A stretch of DNA of 16,688 bases from Armatimonadota bacterium (lineage in GTDB: Bacteria; Armatimonadota; UBA10988; DTZQ01). Positions 1 to 7,386 of the stretch are shown in pieces. The notes under the pieces are model-generated. The model did not search any database and was not told the origin of the DNA. It saw only the letters and a program-made list of their open reading frames with translations. Position 1 is the first letter of the stretch; each line of letters begins with the position of its first letter. The translations under genes and the position numbers were made by a program. The DNA lies in assembly GCA_012961305.1 (NCBI GenBank), contig DTZQ01000601.1:1-16688 (forward strand). The letters are read 5' to 3'.

Positions 1-3000
1 TGGGAGGGCTTGTGTTGGGTCTGGGGAGTGGTCTCGCGGCGGCCCAGGGAGAGCCCAGCGGCAACTGGGTTAACGCGCCCTTTGCTACGCTTGCTCCGGG
101 GCCGACCGGAGTGACCGTGGTGGAAGTGGCCGACCCGGCGGATGGGGCGGCAGTGCAACGGCAGGTGCGAGCAGTTCTGGGAGTCGGCCCCACGCGGGCT
201 CGGGGGCAAATGCCGGTGTGGCTGCGGTTTCTGCGGCAGCAGGGAATAATCCCGCCGGGTGCCTGGGAACCCCGGTTCCCCCGCACGGTTCTGCTGCGAC
301 ACCGGGGACGGCTGGTCCTGCCCGACGCGGAGCGCACGCGCCAGGACCCCACTCAGCCGGGCAACCCCGACAACGATTTTACCTTGGTGTACGAACCGGC
401 CCCCGGCGACGAAACCGCCGTCCAGTGGACCCGCCCCCAGTTGGAGGGGGAGGGCGAGAGTTTGGGCCTGCGCTCCTACGTGGAGCGAGTAATGCCCATC
501 TTGCGCGACCTGTACGGCCCGCCAGCCTTCCCCAACCAGGTGCGTATCGTGCACGACCCCACCCTGCACCTGTTGGAGAGTGGGGTGTACAACGCCTCCA
601 CCAACGAAATCCGGCTCAAACTGCTCTACGACTCCGCGCCGGAAATACCCGACCCTACCCTCTCCCCGCTGGACGACTTCGACTTTTACAATCTGACCTT
701 GCTGCTCCTGCGGGCCTTTCACGATGAAACGCTGCTGTTCTACAACGCTTGGGAGGAGGGCTTTGCGCGGGCGGTGCAGGTGCTGGCTGCGGAGCGAGCC
801 CTGCCCCAGTCGGACGTGCGCCAGCGGGACACGATTATCCTGACCGGACTTTACGACCTGCTCAACCGTCCACCCTTGGGCAACATCCGTTTTGCCAACC
901 CCGACCCCCTGGCCTTCATTTCCTTCATCCGCATCGGCATGGCTCAAGCCGCCTGGCTCAAGGTGTACGCCGAATATCCCCACTTTTTCCGCGAGTTCAA
1001 CGCCCTCTACTATGCCCAGTGGCGGGAGGGCAGCACCCTTCCCGGCGACGTGCCCCGGCTGAAAAACCTCGCCCGGAGCGTCGCTCCGACCGTCGAAGGA
1101 CTCGACTTCTTAGACTGGTACCGACGCCAATATGTGCTGGACACCAGCGTCACCGTCGGGGCCAAGTTGTTCGTGTACTCCCTGCCCCAGGAGCAGTACG
1201 ATGAGCAGTTTGAGCAGTTCGTCAACTCGCTGACCATGATTGTCTATCACTACCGCACTCTGCCCGACGGGACGGAAGTGCCGGGGAGTGGGACGGTGAA
1301 GTTGCAGTACACGGCCTTTGATGGTTTCTCCCTGAACGATGCGGTAGAGGGGGCCGGGGGGCCGGTGGAGGAGGAAATCGGGCATTTTGACGACCCTACC
1401 CAGCCGCCGACAGGCTTGGCTTTCCTCTCCCCGCTGTTCTTCAACATCACCCCGCCAGGCGGGGTCAGCCCGCAGCGGGTAGTGGTAGATTTGACCATTA
1501 ACGGCCTGCACGACCGGGTTTACTATCCCTTCGACATGCCGCGAGACGAGGAGAACAACCCCCAAGACATTTTCGGCCTGGTTACGGAGGGGCTGGACAA
1601 CGTGGAGGACACGGGCACGCTGCGCCTCATTTTACCGGGCCAGTCGCCCCTGGAACTCACTGTTCGGCAGGGGGTGTTCGCAGCACGGATTCCCACCGGC
1701 CTTGTGGCCCCGGCGACGGTGAGGCTGGAGTACACCGACCCCCAGGGGCAAACTTTCACTTTCCAGCGCAACCTGGGCTATGACTTTTACATCCCAGTGC
1801 TGAACACTCCTCCAACCTGGCACGATTTTGCCCATCAGTTCCCGGCCGGCCTGAGCCTCATCACCATTCCCGCCTGGCCCCAGGCCAGCAGTGAGGCGGA
1901 AGTGTTGGGCCTGCCTGCCGAGCAGGTACTGCTGGCCCGACTGCGGCCGGAATCGCCGGTGGAATACCAATATCAGATTTTCCCCGACACCCCGCCCTTC
2001 GCGCCGGGGCTGGGCTACTGGTTGCAAACGCCGCAGGCCCTGAACGTGTCCTTCCGGGGCCGGCGCGCGTCCACAGACACCGACTTTCGCCTGCGCCTGG
2101 GACCGGGTTGGCAGCAGATTGGCAATCCCTTTACCGACTTCGCGGTGGCGGTGGAGGATTTGCAGGTTCACTACCTCGAAGGCGAGCCGGTGAACTTCCT
2201 CCAAGCCTTGGTCAACGGCTGGGTCAGCAGCGCGGTGTGGGGTTTCACAGAGAGGCAGGGCTACCAGCGGGTAACGCGCTTGGAACCCTGGCAGGGCTAC
2301 TGGTTGCAAGTGACGGTGCCAGAAGGAGTGACGCTCCTCATCCCGCCCCGGGCGGCCCAAAAGGGACGAGTCGCCACCCCGGCGCAGGGGCGAGGAGCGA
2401 GGGACGGAGAGGAAAAGGGCTGGCAGGTGCAGTTGGTAGCCCAGGCGGGTCGGGCAGTGGACGCAGACAACTACTTCGGAGTAGCCTCTGGGGCCACAGA
2501 CGGTTTCGACCCTCACTACGACGCGCCTCAACCGCCAGACTTTGGGGAATATGTGTCCCTTTCCTTCCCGCATCCCGACTGGGGCATGCGGGCGGGAAGG
2601 TACGCGGTGGACATGCGGGCGCGGGGACTGAGACGACAGGTGTGGGAGGTGGAAGTGGCCACGAACGTGCCGCAGAGGGAGGTCTGGATAGCCTGGCCGC
2701 GCCTGGCCGAGGTGCCGCCGGAAGTGCAGTTGACCTGGGTAGACCTGAGCACGGGCCAGCGGCGGTTCATGCGCACCACAGCGGGTTACCGCTACCGTTC
2801 CAGCCCGGAGCCGGAGAGGCGACGTTTCCAAATCATCGCCGAGCGGCGCGGGGCTAACCCCTTGGCCATCACCAATCTAACCGTTGCTGCGACCCGTGCT
2901 GGGGCTCGACTGACCTACACCCTGTCCGCCCCGGCCACGGTGAGCGCGACGGTGTACAGTCTGAGCGGACGCGTGCTGCGGCGGCCTTTCGTCGGGCGGA

Positions 3001-3152
3001 CCGGACGCGCAGGGCTGAACCAGGCGGTTTGGGATTGCTCAGACGAGCGCGGGCGACCCCTGCCCAATGGCCTGTACCTCTTGGAAATCACCGCCCTCGG
3101 TCAGGACGGTCAACGAGCACGGGCAGTGCGGTACGTGAGGGTGGTGAGGTAA
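1..3152 (+). CDS. Large secreted modular surface protein with FlgD-like C-terminal domain (5' end cut by window)
   Basis: The reading frame is open to the left edge, so the start is probably outside the window; an internal GTG at 12 is the first start codon visible. The first residues (LVLGLGSGLAAAQ) look like the end of a signal peptide. From the GTG, residues about 100-390 form a globular region. It contains H237-D-E239 and a W-E-E249-G-F-A segment that faintly recalls gluzincin metallopeptidases, but there is no HExxH, so I do not call it a peptidase. Around residues 605-770 are two tandem copies of a beta module (GLSLITIP...PGLGYWLQ, then GWQQIGNPF...WQGYWLQV). A further beta domain with YVSLSFPH follows. 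The last ~85 residues match FlgD-like Ig or T9SS-type C-terminal domains (VSATVYSLSGRVLRR, then LPNGLYLLEI). Probably exported and surface-located. The exact substrate or partner is unknown. Confidence 0.85.
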   Translation, partial: GGLVLGLGSGLAAAQGEPSGNWVNAPFATLAPGPTGVTVVEVADPADGAAVQRQVRAVLGVGPTRARGQMPVWLRFLRQQGIIPPGAWEPRFPRTVLLRHRGRLVLPDAERTRQDPTQPGNPDNDFTLVYEPAPGDETAVQWTRPQLEGEGESLGLRSYVERVMPILRDLYGPPAFPNQVRIVHDPTLHLLESGVYNASTNEIRLKLLYDSAPEIPDPTLSPLDDFDFYNLTLLLLRAFHDETLLFYNAWEEGFARAVQVLAAERALPQSDVRQRDTIILTGLYDLLNRPPLGNIRFANPDPLAFISFIRIGMAQAAWLKVYAEYPHFFREFNALYYAQWREGSTLPGDVPRLKNLARSVAPTVEGLDFLDWYRRQYVLDTSVTVGAKLFVYSLPQEQYDEQFEQFVNSLTMIVYHYRTLPDGTEVPGSGTVKLQYTAFDGFSLNDAVEGAGGPVEEEIGHFDDPTQPPTGLAFLSPLFFNITPPGGVSPQRVVVDLTINGLHDRVYYPFDMPRDEENNPQDIFGLVTEGLDNVEDTGTLRLILPGQSPLELTVRQGVFAARIPTGLVAPATVRLEYTDPQGQTFTFQRNLGYDFYIPVLNTPPTWHDFAHQFPAGLSLITIPAWPQASSEAEVLGLPAEQVLLARLRPESPVEYQYQIFPDTPPFAPGLGYWLQTPQALNVSFRGRRASTDTDFRLRLGPGWQQIGNPFTDFAVAVEDLQVHYLEGEPVNFLQALVNGWVSSAVWGFTERQGYQRVTRLEPWQGYWLQVTVPEGVTLLIPPRAAQKGRVATPAQGRGARDGEEKGWQVQLVAQAGRAVDADNYFGVASGATDGFDPHYDAPQPPDFGEYVSLSFPHPDWGMRAGRYAVDMRARGLRRQVWEVEVATNVPQREVWIAWPRLAEVPPEVQLTWVDLSTGQRRFMRTTAGYRYRSSPEPERRRFQIIAERRGANPLAITNLTVAATRAGARLTYTLSAPATVSATVYSLSGRVLRRPFVGRTGRAGLNQAVWDCSDERGRPLPNGLYLLEITALGQDGQRARAVRYVRVVR

Positions 3153-3160
3153 TCTAACGT

Positions 3161-3208
3161 CTTTGGAGTCAGGCACTGCTTATTAACGGGGCTGAAGCCC
3201 TTGAGTCC
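3161..3208. repeat. Intergenic palindromic repeat, copy 1 (internally deleted)
   Basis: Reads CTTTGGAGTCAGGCACT, then directly TTATTAACGGGGCTGAAG and CCCTTGAGTCC. It carries the left edge and the GGGCTGAAGCCC hairpin of the unit seen at 5183-5230. The AGTGCC half of the first hairpin is missing. It lies in the 60 bp after the large secreted protein gene. Confidence 0.7.
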
Positions 3209-3213
3209 AAACT

Positions 3214-3927
3214 ATGTTTGCCTTTGGGAGTCAGGCACTTCGGTGCCGTCCGGGACGGGGTAGGATGTCCTGGATAGGCTGGTTGCTGCTGCTCGCGGGC
3301 TGTGCCCGGTGGCCGGAGGAACCTATCGAGGAGCAGGCCCGAACCCTGCTGACGATGGAAATCACGGTGAAAGGCAAGATTAACCCGTACTATTACTACT
3401 ATTTCGTGTTCGACACCGATGGAGACCCAACGGATGGGCCCATTCCGATTGCCGAAATCAGCGAGCCTTTTGACCCCGGCAACGGTTGGGGTACGGGCTC
3501 CTTTACCCATTACATTGAGTTTCACGGTGGCACTTTCGAGGTCATTCGGGGCGGGCCAGACCCCAGTACTCCTCAGGTGAAACTGGGGCCCCCGTTCTCT
3601 TTCTCCATTCAAGAGCGAACGCTAAGCGTCACGGTGAACTTGAACCGTTTGAAGGCCCAGGAGACCGACCCGGACTACACCCATTTGGACCTCAACTTCC
3701 TTACCGTGAACGACCTGTTTCTGGCGGGCACCTTTCCCCCGGAGCGGGAGTTTGACGGGTTGGGCTTGACGGGTAGGCAGTACATTGAGGAGTTTGACGT
3801 TCGGTTCGACCGGGAAATCAGCAATTCCGGCTTGGAGGGAGGTACGCCGTTGGAAATGGAGGGGGACGTACTCGACCCCGATTTGGATTTGATGGATTGG
3901 ACCATTCGCGTACGCCACGAGCCGTGA
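3214..3927 (+). CDS. Predicted lipoprotein of unknown function
   Basis: The lipobox LLLAGC is clear, so the mature protein should be a lipid-anchored envelope protein. It has a run of tyrosines (PYYYYYFVFDTDGD) and then an all-beta region rich in acidic and aromatic residues; I recognise no named family. The start is ambiguous. ATG 3265 gives a 12-residue signal with no positive charge (MSWIGWLLLLAG). ATG 3214 adds an arginine-rich n-region (LRCRPGRGR) and a more normal signal peptide, but that stretch is repeat copy 2. Neither start has a good Shine-Dalgarno sequence. I list the longer form. The gene follows the large secreted protein and precedes another lipoprotein by 23 bp, suggesting one transcription unit. 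Confidence 0.75.
   Translation: MFAFGSQALRCRPGRGRMSWIGWLLLLAGCARWPEEPIEEQARTLLTMEITVKGKINPYYYYYFVFDTDGDPTDGPIPIAEISEPFDPGNGWGTGSFTHYIEFHGGTFEVIRGGPDPSTPQVKLGPPFSFSIQERTLSVTVNLNRLKAQETDPDYTHLDLNFLTVNDLFLAGTFPPEREFDGLGLTGRQYIEEFDVRFDREISNSGLEGGTPLEMEGDVLDPDLDLMDWTIRVRHEP
3222..3260. repeat. Intergenic palindromic repeat, copy 2 (right part missing)
   Basis: CTTTGGGAGTCAGGCACT repeats the left flank of copy 1. It is followed by the intact first hairpin GGCACT-TC-GGTGCC (3234-3247, one G:T pair) and then GTCCGGGACGGGG, where the second hairpin would begin. This copy sits inside the 5' end of the following lipoprotein frame if that gene starts at 3214. Confidence 0.7.
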
Positions 3928-3937
3928 GGAGGACTGC

Positions 3938-3943
3938 AGGAGG
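3938..3943 (+). promoter_or_regulatory. Shine-Dalgarno site that fixes a TTG start
   Basis: AGGAGG lies 7 nt before the TTG at 3951. The open frame extends further upstream to 3897, but that part overlaps the previous gene and has no ribosome site. The TTG is therefore the likely start. Confidence 0.75.
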
Positions 3944-3950
3944 CAAGACC

Positions 3951-5105
3951 TTGAAGGCTATACGATACTGGTGCTGGTGGACAGGGCTGGGCTTATGGGG
4001 AACCCTCTGGTGGTGCGGCTGCGGAGGGGACGGAGCCAAGCCGACCCTCACCATTCGACCCAATCAGGCCTCGGTGGAGATAGAGTCCACGCTGGAATTT
4101 AAGGCCGAGGTGCGGGACGCGGAGGGCATTCTCATTCCCGACGCCCCTATCACCTGGAGCCTGATTCCGCCCGAAGGACTGGAGCCGGAGTTGGTGCCCT
4201 CCCGGTTCGGCGAAATTGACGCCAACGGTAAGTTCACCGCCGGCACGGAGCCGGGACTGGAGGGGCAAGTCGTGGCGACAGCTCCCAAACACGGCCTCAC
4301 CGCGACGGCGGCGGTGAAGTTGGTGCGGCCGGTGGACCGGGTGGAAATTGACCCCCCGCAGGCCATTGTGAACATCGGCCGAACCGTCACTTTCACCGCC
4401 CGCGCCTACGATTTCACCGGGGAGGAAATCCCCGATATTAAGCCCACCTGGAAGTTGAGCAACAACGTGGGCACGATTACCCCCGAAGGGGTGTTCACGG
4501 GCAAAATCCCCGGCACGGGCAAGGTCATTGCCCAGGTGGGCCACGCGAAAGGGGAAGCAAAGGTAACTGTGGTGGGGGAAATCAAAGAACTGGTGGTGGA
4601 GCCCAACCCAACTTCGGTAGAGGTGGGCACTGCCCGGCAGTTCCGGGCCTTCGGAGTGGACCAGGCGGGCAACCGCATTCCCGTAGAGGCCACCTGGAAG
4701 GTAGAGGGAAACATCGGCACCGTTGACGACACGGGCCTGTTTACCGCCGGGCACACCCCGGGCGAGGGGGAAATCATCGCCCGGATGGGGGGGAAAGAAG
4801 CCCGCGCTCAGGTAGCGGTGGTGGAAATACAGCAGCCGCCGGGCAGCCCGGCCAACCTGACCGGGCAGGTAAGCGCTCCCAACGGCGACCCCCTGAGTGA
4901 AGTGCAAATAACGGCGTTGGCCAACGGTATTACCGTAGCCACGACCAAGACCGATGTTGAGGGACGGTATGAACTGTGGCTTCCGGCGGGAACGTTCACC
5001 CTGCAAGCGACGAAACCGGGGTTCCAAACGGCAGAGCAGACCGTAACTCTGGAGACCCAAAACCTGCGGCTTACGGGGGTGAATTTCACCCTGACGGTGG
5101 GGTGA
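3951..5105 (+). CDS. Lipoprotein with three bacterial Ig-like modules and a carboxypeptidase-regulatory-like module
   Basis: Starts at TTG behind a perfect AGGAGG. Residues 1-24 are a tryptophan-rich signal ending in LWWCGCGGDG. The lipidated cysteine is probably C22 or C24, although the lipobox is not canonical. Three related Big-type Ig-like modules follow, at about residues 31-127, 128-209 and 211-292. Each runs from a V-x-x-G/E strand through 'TW' (ITWSL, PTWKL, ATWKV) to 'G.FTAG/FTGK' near its end. Residues about 303-384 form a carboxypeptidase-regulatory-like beta module (LTGQVSAPNGDPLSEVQITA, DVEGRYELWLPAG). Such modules usually act as spacers or adhesion domains at the surface; no catalytic domain is present. 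Role inferred as structural or adhesive. Confidence 0.85.
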   Translation: MKAIRYWCWWTGLGLWGTLWWCGCGGDGAKPTLTIRPNQASVEIESTLEFKAEVRDAEGILIPDAPITWSLIPPEGLEPELVPSRFGEIDANGKFTAGTEPGLEGQVVATAPKHGLTATAAVKLVRPVDRVEIDPPQAIVNIGRTVTFTARAYDFTGEEIPDIKPTWKLSNNVGTITPEGVFTGKIPGTGKVIAQVGHAKGEAKVTVVGEIKELVVEPNPTSVEVGTARQFRAFGVDQAGNRIPVEATWKVEGNIGTVDDTGLFTAGHTPGEGEIIARMGGKEARAQVAVVEIQQPPGSPANLTGQVSAPNGDPLSEVQITALANGITVATTKTDVEGRYELWLPAGTFTLQATKPGFQTAEQTVTLETQNLRLTGVNFTLTVG

Positions 5106-5130
5106 GGAGGGATTTATCCCTCCCTTTGTA
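5106..5130 (+). terminator. Rho-independent-type terminator after the Ig-like lipoprotein gene
   Basis: Stem GGAGGGA (5106-5112) pairs with TCCCTCC (5117-5123) across the loop TTTA, followed by CTTTGTATTT. It starts directly after the TGA stop. The T-tract is interrupted, so strength is uncertain. Confidence 0.65.
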
Positions 5131-5144
5131 TTTCTCCGGTCCTC

Positions 5145-5173
5145 TTGCCAGAGGACGCGATTTGTGGTAGAAT
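5145..5173 (+). promoter_or_regulatory. Sigma-70-type promoter for the downstream small lipoprotein gene
   Basis: A -35 box TTGCCA (5145-5150), a 17-bp spacer and a -10 box TAGAAT (5168-5173) preceded by TGG, giving an extended -10. Transcription should begin near 5180, immediately before repeat copy 3. It follows a terminator, consistent with a new transcription unit. Confidence 0.65.
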
Positions 5174-5182
5174 AAAGAGTAA

Positions 5183-5230
5183 CAGGCACTTCAGTGCCGT
5201 TTATCCAACGGGGCTGAAGCCCCTGGGTCC
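5183..5230. repeat. Intergenic palindromic repeat, copy 3 (complete)
   Basis: Two small hairpins: GGCACT-TC-AGTGCC (5185-5198) and GGGGCT-GA-AGCCCC (5210-5223), separated by GTTTATCCAAC and ending in TGGGTCC. It matches the parts present in copies 1 and 2 and lies in the predicted 5' UTR of the lipoprotein gene at 5260. Confidence 0.75.
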
Positions 5231-5259
5231 ATGTGAGCACGTAAGACGGAGGAACTTCC

Positions 5260-5727
5260 ATGGTCTGGTTTAAGAAATGCCCCTGGTGTACAGTATTTCT
5301 GGCCTTAATGAGCGTGCTGGCCATTTTGGCTTTGTACGGATGTGGTGGTGGGGGTGGAGAAGTAGGCGGTTGGTGGCCTCCTACCGGAGGAGAGCAACCG
5401 GGAGAGGGGGAAGAACAACCCCCTCCGGCTGGTACTCGTACCATTACCGGTAGGGTGGTAGTCGCCGGGACAGGTCAGCCTGTTGCCCAAGCCGTCGTGG
5501 AGGTAGAGGGCCAACCCAACATTCGCACCACCACCAACGCCCAGGGCAACTACGTACTGCAAGGGGCCCCCACAGGGCGGTTTACTTTGGTGGTTACCGA
5601 CCGAGCGGGCAACACTGAGCGGGTGATTATTGAGCCGGGGCAGACGACTGCCGACATCGCCTTGCGCATCACTACGGGGGGAGGAGGTACGAGTATGCCC
5701 CCTCCGCCGCCAGTGTTCCCGACGTGA
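5260..5727 (+). CDS. Small lipoprotein with one carboxypeptidase-regulatory-like domain
   Basis: ATG 5260 has CGGAGGA 6-8 nt upstream. The signal peptide has KK at residues 5-6 and a hydrophobic core, ending in the lipobox LYGC with C28 followed by a glycine run (GCGGGGG), as is common in lipoproteins. A Pro/Gly/Glu linker spans residues 35-58. Residues about 60-137 form a carboxypeptidase-regulatory-like beta sandwich (TITGRVVVAGTGQPVAQAVV, TNAQGNYVLQGAPTG). The tail is proline-rich (MPPPPPVFP). It has its own promoter and a leader holding a repeat copy. Probably a small envelope-anchored structural or binding protein. Nothing in it suggests an enzyme. Confidence 0.85.
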   Translation: MVWFKKCPWCTVFLALMSVLAILALYGCGGGGGEVGGWWPPTGGEQPGEGEEQPPPAGTRTITGRVVVAGTGQPVAQAVVEVEGQPNIRTTTNAQGNYVLQGAPTGRFTLVVTDRAGNTERVIIEPGQTTADIALRITTGGGGTSMPPPPPVFPT

Positions 5728-5758
5728 TTTGGTCGGGCGGTTATTGGTTGCTCCCGCA

Positions 5759-5789
5759 GGGCAACGTCGTTGTAATTGCCTCGTTGCCC
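5759..5789. repeat. Inverted repeat between the lipoprotein and lptC-like genes
   Basis: GGGCAACG (5759-5766) and CGTTGCCC (5782-5789) form a perfect 8-bp stem with a 15-nt loop. No T-tract follows, so it is at best a weak terminator or mRNA-end structure. An alternative inner pairing CAACG-T-CGTTG overlaps it. Confidence 0.5.
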
Positions 5790-5827
5790 TCCCCAATCCC
5801 GATGGGCGGGGGCTGAGGTTGTCTGTT

Positions 5828-7258
5828 ATGAAGCAGATGCGTCGTATCGGGTGGTCGGCGTTTGTAGCCGCGGCCTTGGCGGCGCTTCTGCTGTATGTTT
5901 GGTGGGCTGCCCGCCAAGAACCCCAGGTAGCAGATATGAGCAGCCCCCCCCAACTGACAACCCTCGCTCCAGCAGCAGTCTATTACGATTACACCGAAAT
6001 CATCCGCGACCGGAGTGACCGCATCGTTTGGAAATTGCACGCTCGGAAGTTGGTTCTGCTTAAGGATGGCTCTTGTGAGGTGTATGGATTGGAACGGGGG
6101 GAGTACTTCCAGGAGGAGGAGGTTCTGGCTACGATTCAGGCTGACTACGCGCGGTACAATGACCGAACGAAGAATATTTTGGTGCAGGGAAACATCAGCA
6201 TTGTTTCCCCGCGGGGCCTGGTCTTTGAGACCGACGAATTACGGTGGTTGGACCGGGAGCAAAAACTGGTCTGCCCGGCTTTGAAACGAGCCCGCTACAC
6301 GCCTCCCCAAAAGGAAGGTACGCCTATTCCGGTAGTGTTTGAAACCCGGCGCCTGTATTTTTTCGTGAACGAAAGCCGCCTCGAATGCCCGGACCCCGTT
6401 CGCCTGACCCAAGTCCCTAACCTGGTTACCGGACGGCAGGCGGCCGTTGACCTTAAAAGTGGGGTGTTTACCATTGCCGGCCCGGCCGGGGTAACCGTGC
6501 TGGCCCGGCTGGAAGAAGGTTTCGAGTTGGCCACGAGGGAACAAAAAGGGGACGAAACTGTCAAAAAGATAGAGGCCCGTTTGGAAACGGGTGGAGTGCT
6601 GGAATACCGGAGCAAGACCAAGGGTTTCGCTGCCCGCCCTCAGGTGGTTTTTCGGCTGCCAGAGGATGATTTGACCATTTTTGCAGACCAGGTGGACTAC
6701 AGCGGTAAGCCCGAGGAGGTCATCTTGGCACGGGGACATTTGCGAATAGTGGCACCCGAAAACGAGTTGACTGGAAAGGAAGTGAGCATCTACGGGGCCG
6801 AGAAACGGGCCGAAATAAGCGGTTCGGTGCGGCTAATCCATACCCCGCGCCGCAAACCGAGGGAGGCCTTGGAAAGGGAATGGGAAGAGTACCGCTACGC
6901 CCCTACCACCTTGACCTGTGACCGTCTGGTCTATTTCTACGGGGAGGGGCAGCGGCGAGGTCAGGCCACGGGGAATTTGCGGGTGGAGCAAAAAGGCCGC
7001 TGGGCCACAGCGCAGGAGGCCATTTTCGACCAAGAAGCGCGAGTGGTGGAACTCAAGGGCGGGGTCAAGGTCCAAGGGGAGGAAGGGGAGCGACTTTCCG
7101 CCCGAGTGGTACGGCTGTTCTTGGAGGAGGAGCGGGTCGTGGCGGAAGGGCCAGTGGAGTTGGAATTCTACCTGACGGAGGAAGAGCAGCCGGAAAGTTC
7201 CCCGGCCCAGAGGACTCCTGCCCCTCCTCCTCGCACCGTAGGGGTGGCCGTCAGATAG
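5828..7258 (+). CDS. lptC: LptC-type LPS transport protein with C-terminal OstA/LptA-like domain
   Basis: ATG 5828 is chosen because it directly precedes a membrane anchor (KQMRRIGWSAFVAAALAALL) and has a TGAGG about 9 nt upstream; the open frame further upstream is the preceding gene read out of frame. Residues about 52-255 look like LptC, the bitopic inner-membrane protein that takes lipopolysaccharide from the LptBFG transporter and passes it to LptA (VWKLHARKLVLLKDG, then GNISIVSPRGLVFETDELRW). Residues about 257-447 are an OstA/LptA-like beta-jellyroll domain, strongly similar to the protein encoded next (ENELTGKEVSIY, TLTCDRLVYFY). At 476 residues it is well over twice the usual LptC length. 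Predicted to sit in the inner membrane with its bulk in the periplasm. The fusion would join the first two periplasmic pieces of the LPS bridge; that role is inferred. Confidence 0.8.
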   Translation: MKQMRRIGWSAFVAAALAALLLYVWWAARQEPQVADMSSPPQLTTLAPAAVYYDYTEIIRDRSDRIVWKLHARKLVLLKDGSCEVYGLERGEYFQEEEVLATIQADYARYNDRTKNILVQGNISIVSPRGLVFETDELRWLDREQKLVCPALKRARYTPPQKEGTPIPVVFETRRLYFFVNESRLECPDPVRLTQVPNLVTGRQAAVDLKSGVFTIAGPAGVTVLARLEEGFELATREQKGDETVKKIEARLETGGVLEYRSKTKGFAARPQVVFRLPEDDLTIFADQVDYSGKPEEVILARGHLRIVAPENELTGKEVSIYGAEKRAEISGSVRLIHTPRRKPREALEREWEEYRYAPTTLTCDRLVYFYGEGQRRGQATGNLRVEQKGRWATAQEAIFDQEARVVELKGGVKVQGEEGERLSARVVRLFLEEERVVAEGPVELEFYLTEEEQPESSPAQRTPAPPPRTVGVAVR

Positions 7259-7281
7259 GCCTGGATTTGCCTATGACCTAT

Positions 7282-7316
7282 TGCAGGATGCAGGATACAC
7301 GATGCAGGATGCCACC
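7282..7316. repeat. Heptamer tandem array
   Basis: Five consecutive 7-mers: TGCAGGA, TGCAGGA, TACACGA, TGCAGGA, TGCCACC. They lie in the 128-bp gap between the lptC-like gene and the OstA-like gene. The perfect 7-nt phasing suggests a short tandem repeat family. Confidence 0.6.
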
Positions 7317-7386
7317 ACCCTCCACCGGGCTAAAGGCGTCAAGGGTCAATTTATCCCTGGACCAAATCCCGCATCGGGGTGGAGAC

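Noticed and set aside
692..770. Zinc metallopeptidase active site in the large secreted protein
   Set aside because: There is H237-D-E239 and W-E-E249-G-F-A, but no HExxH, and the spacing to the glutamate is too short for a gluzincin.
1632..2831. Long open frame on the minus strand (399 codons)
   Set aside because: Antisense shadow of the large secreted protein; composition rich in R, H and P, no recognisable domain, no ribosome site.
3993..5444. Long open frame on the minus strand (483 codons)
   Set aside because: It lies wholly opposite the Ig-like lipoprotein gene and its downstream region, has no ribosome site, and its protein is low-complexity His/Gly/Arg-rich, as expected for the antisense of a GC-rich gene.
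5747..5775. Promoter TTGCTC-17-TGTAAT ahead of the LptC-OstA gene
   Set aside because: The -35 matches only TTG and the -10 overlaps the inverted repeat; too weak to list as a feature.
7282..7316. CRISPR array
   Set aside because: Units are only 7 nt with no spacers, so this is a tandem microrepeat.
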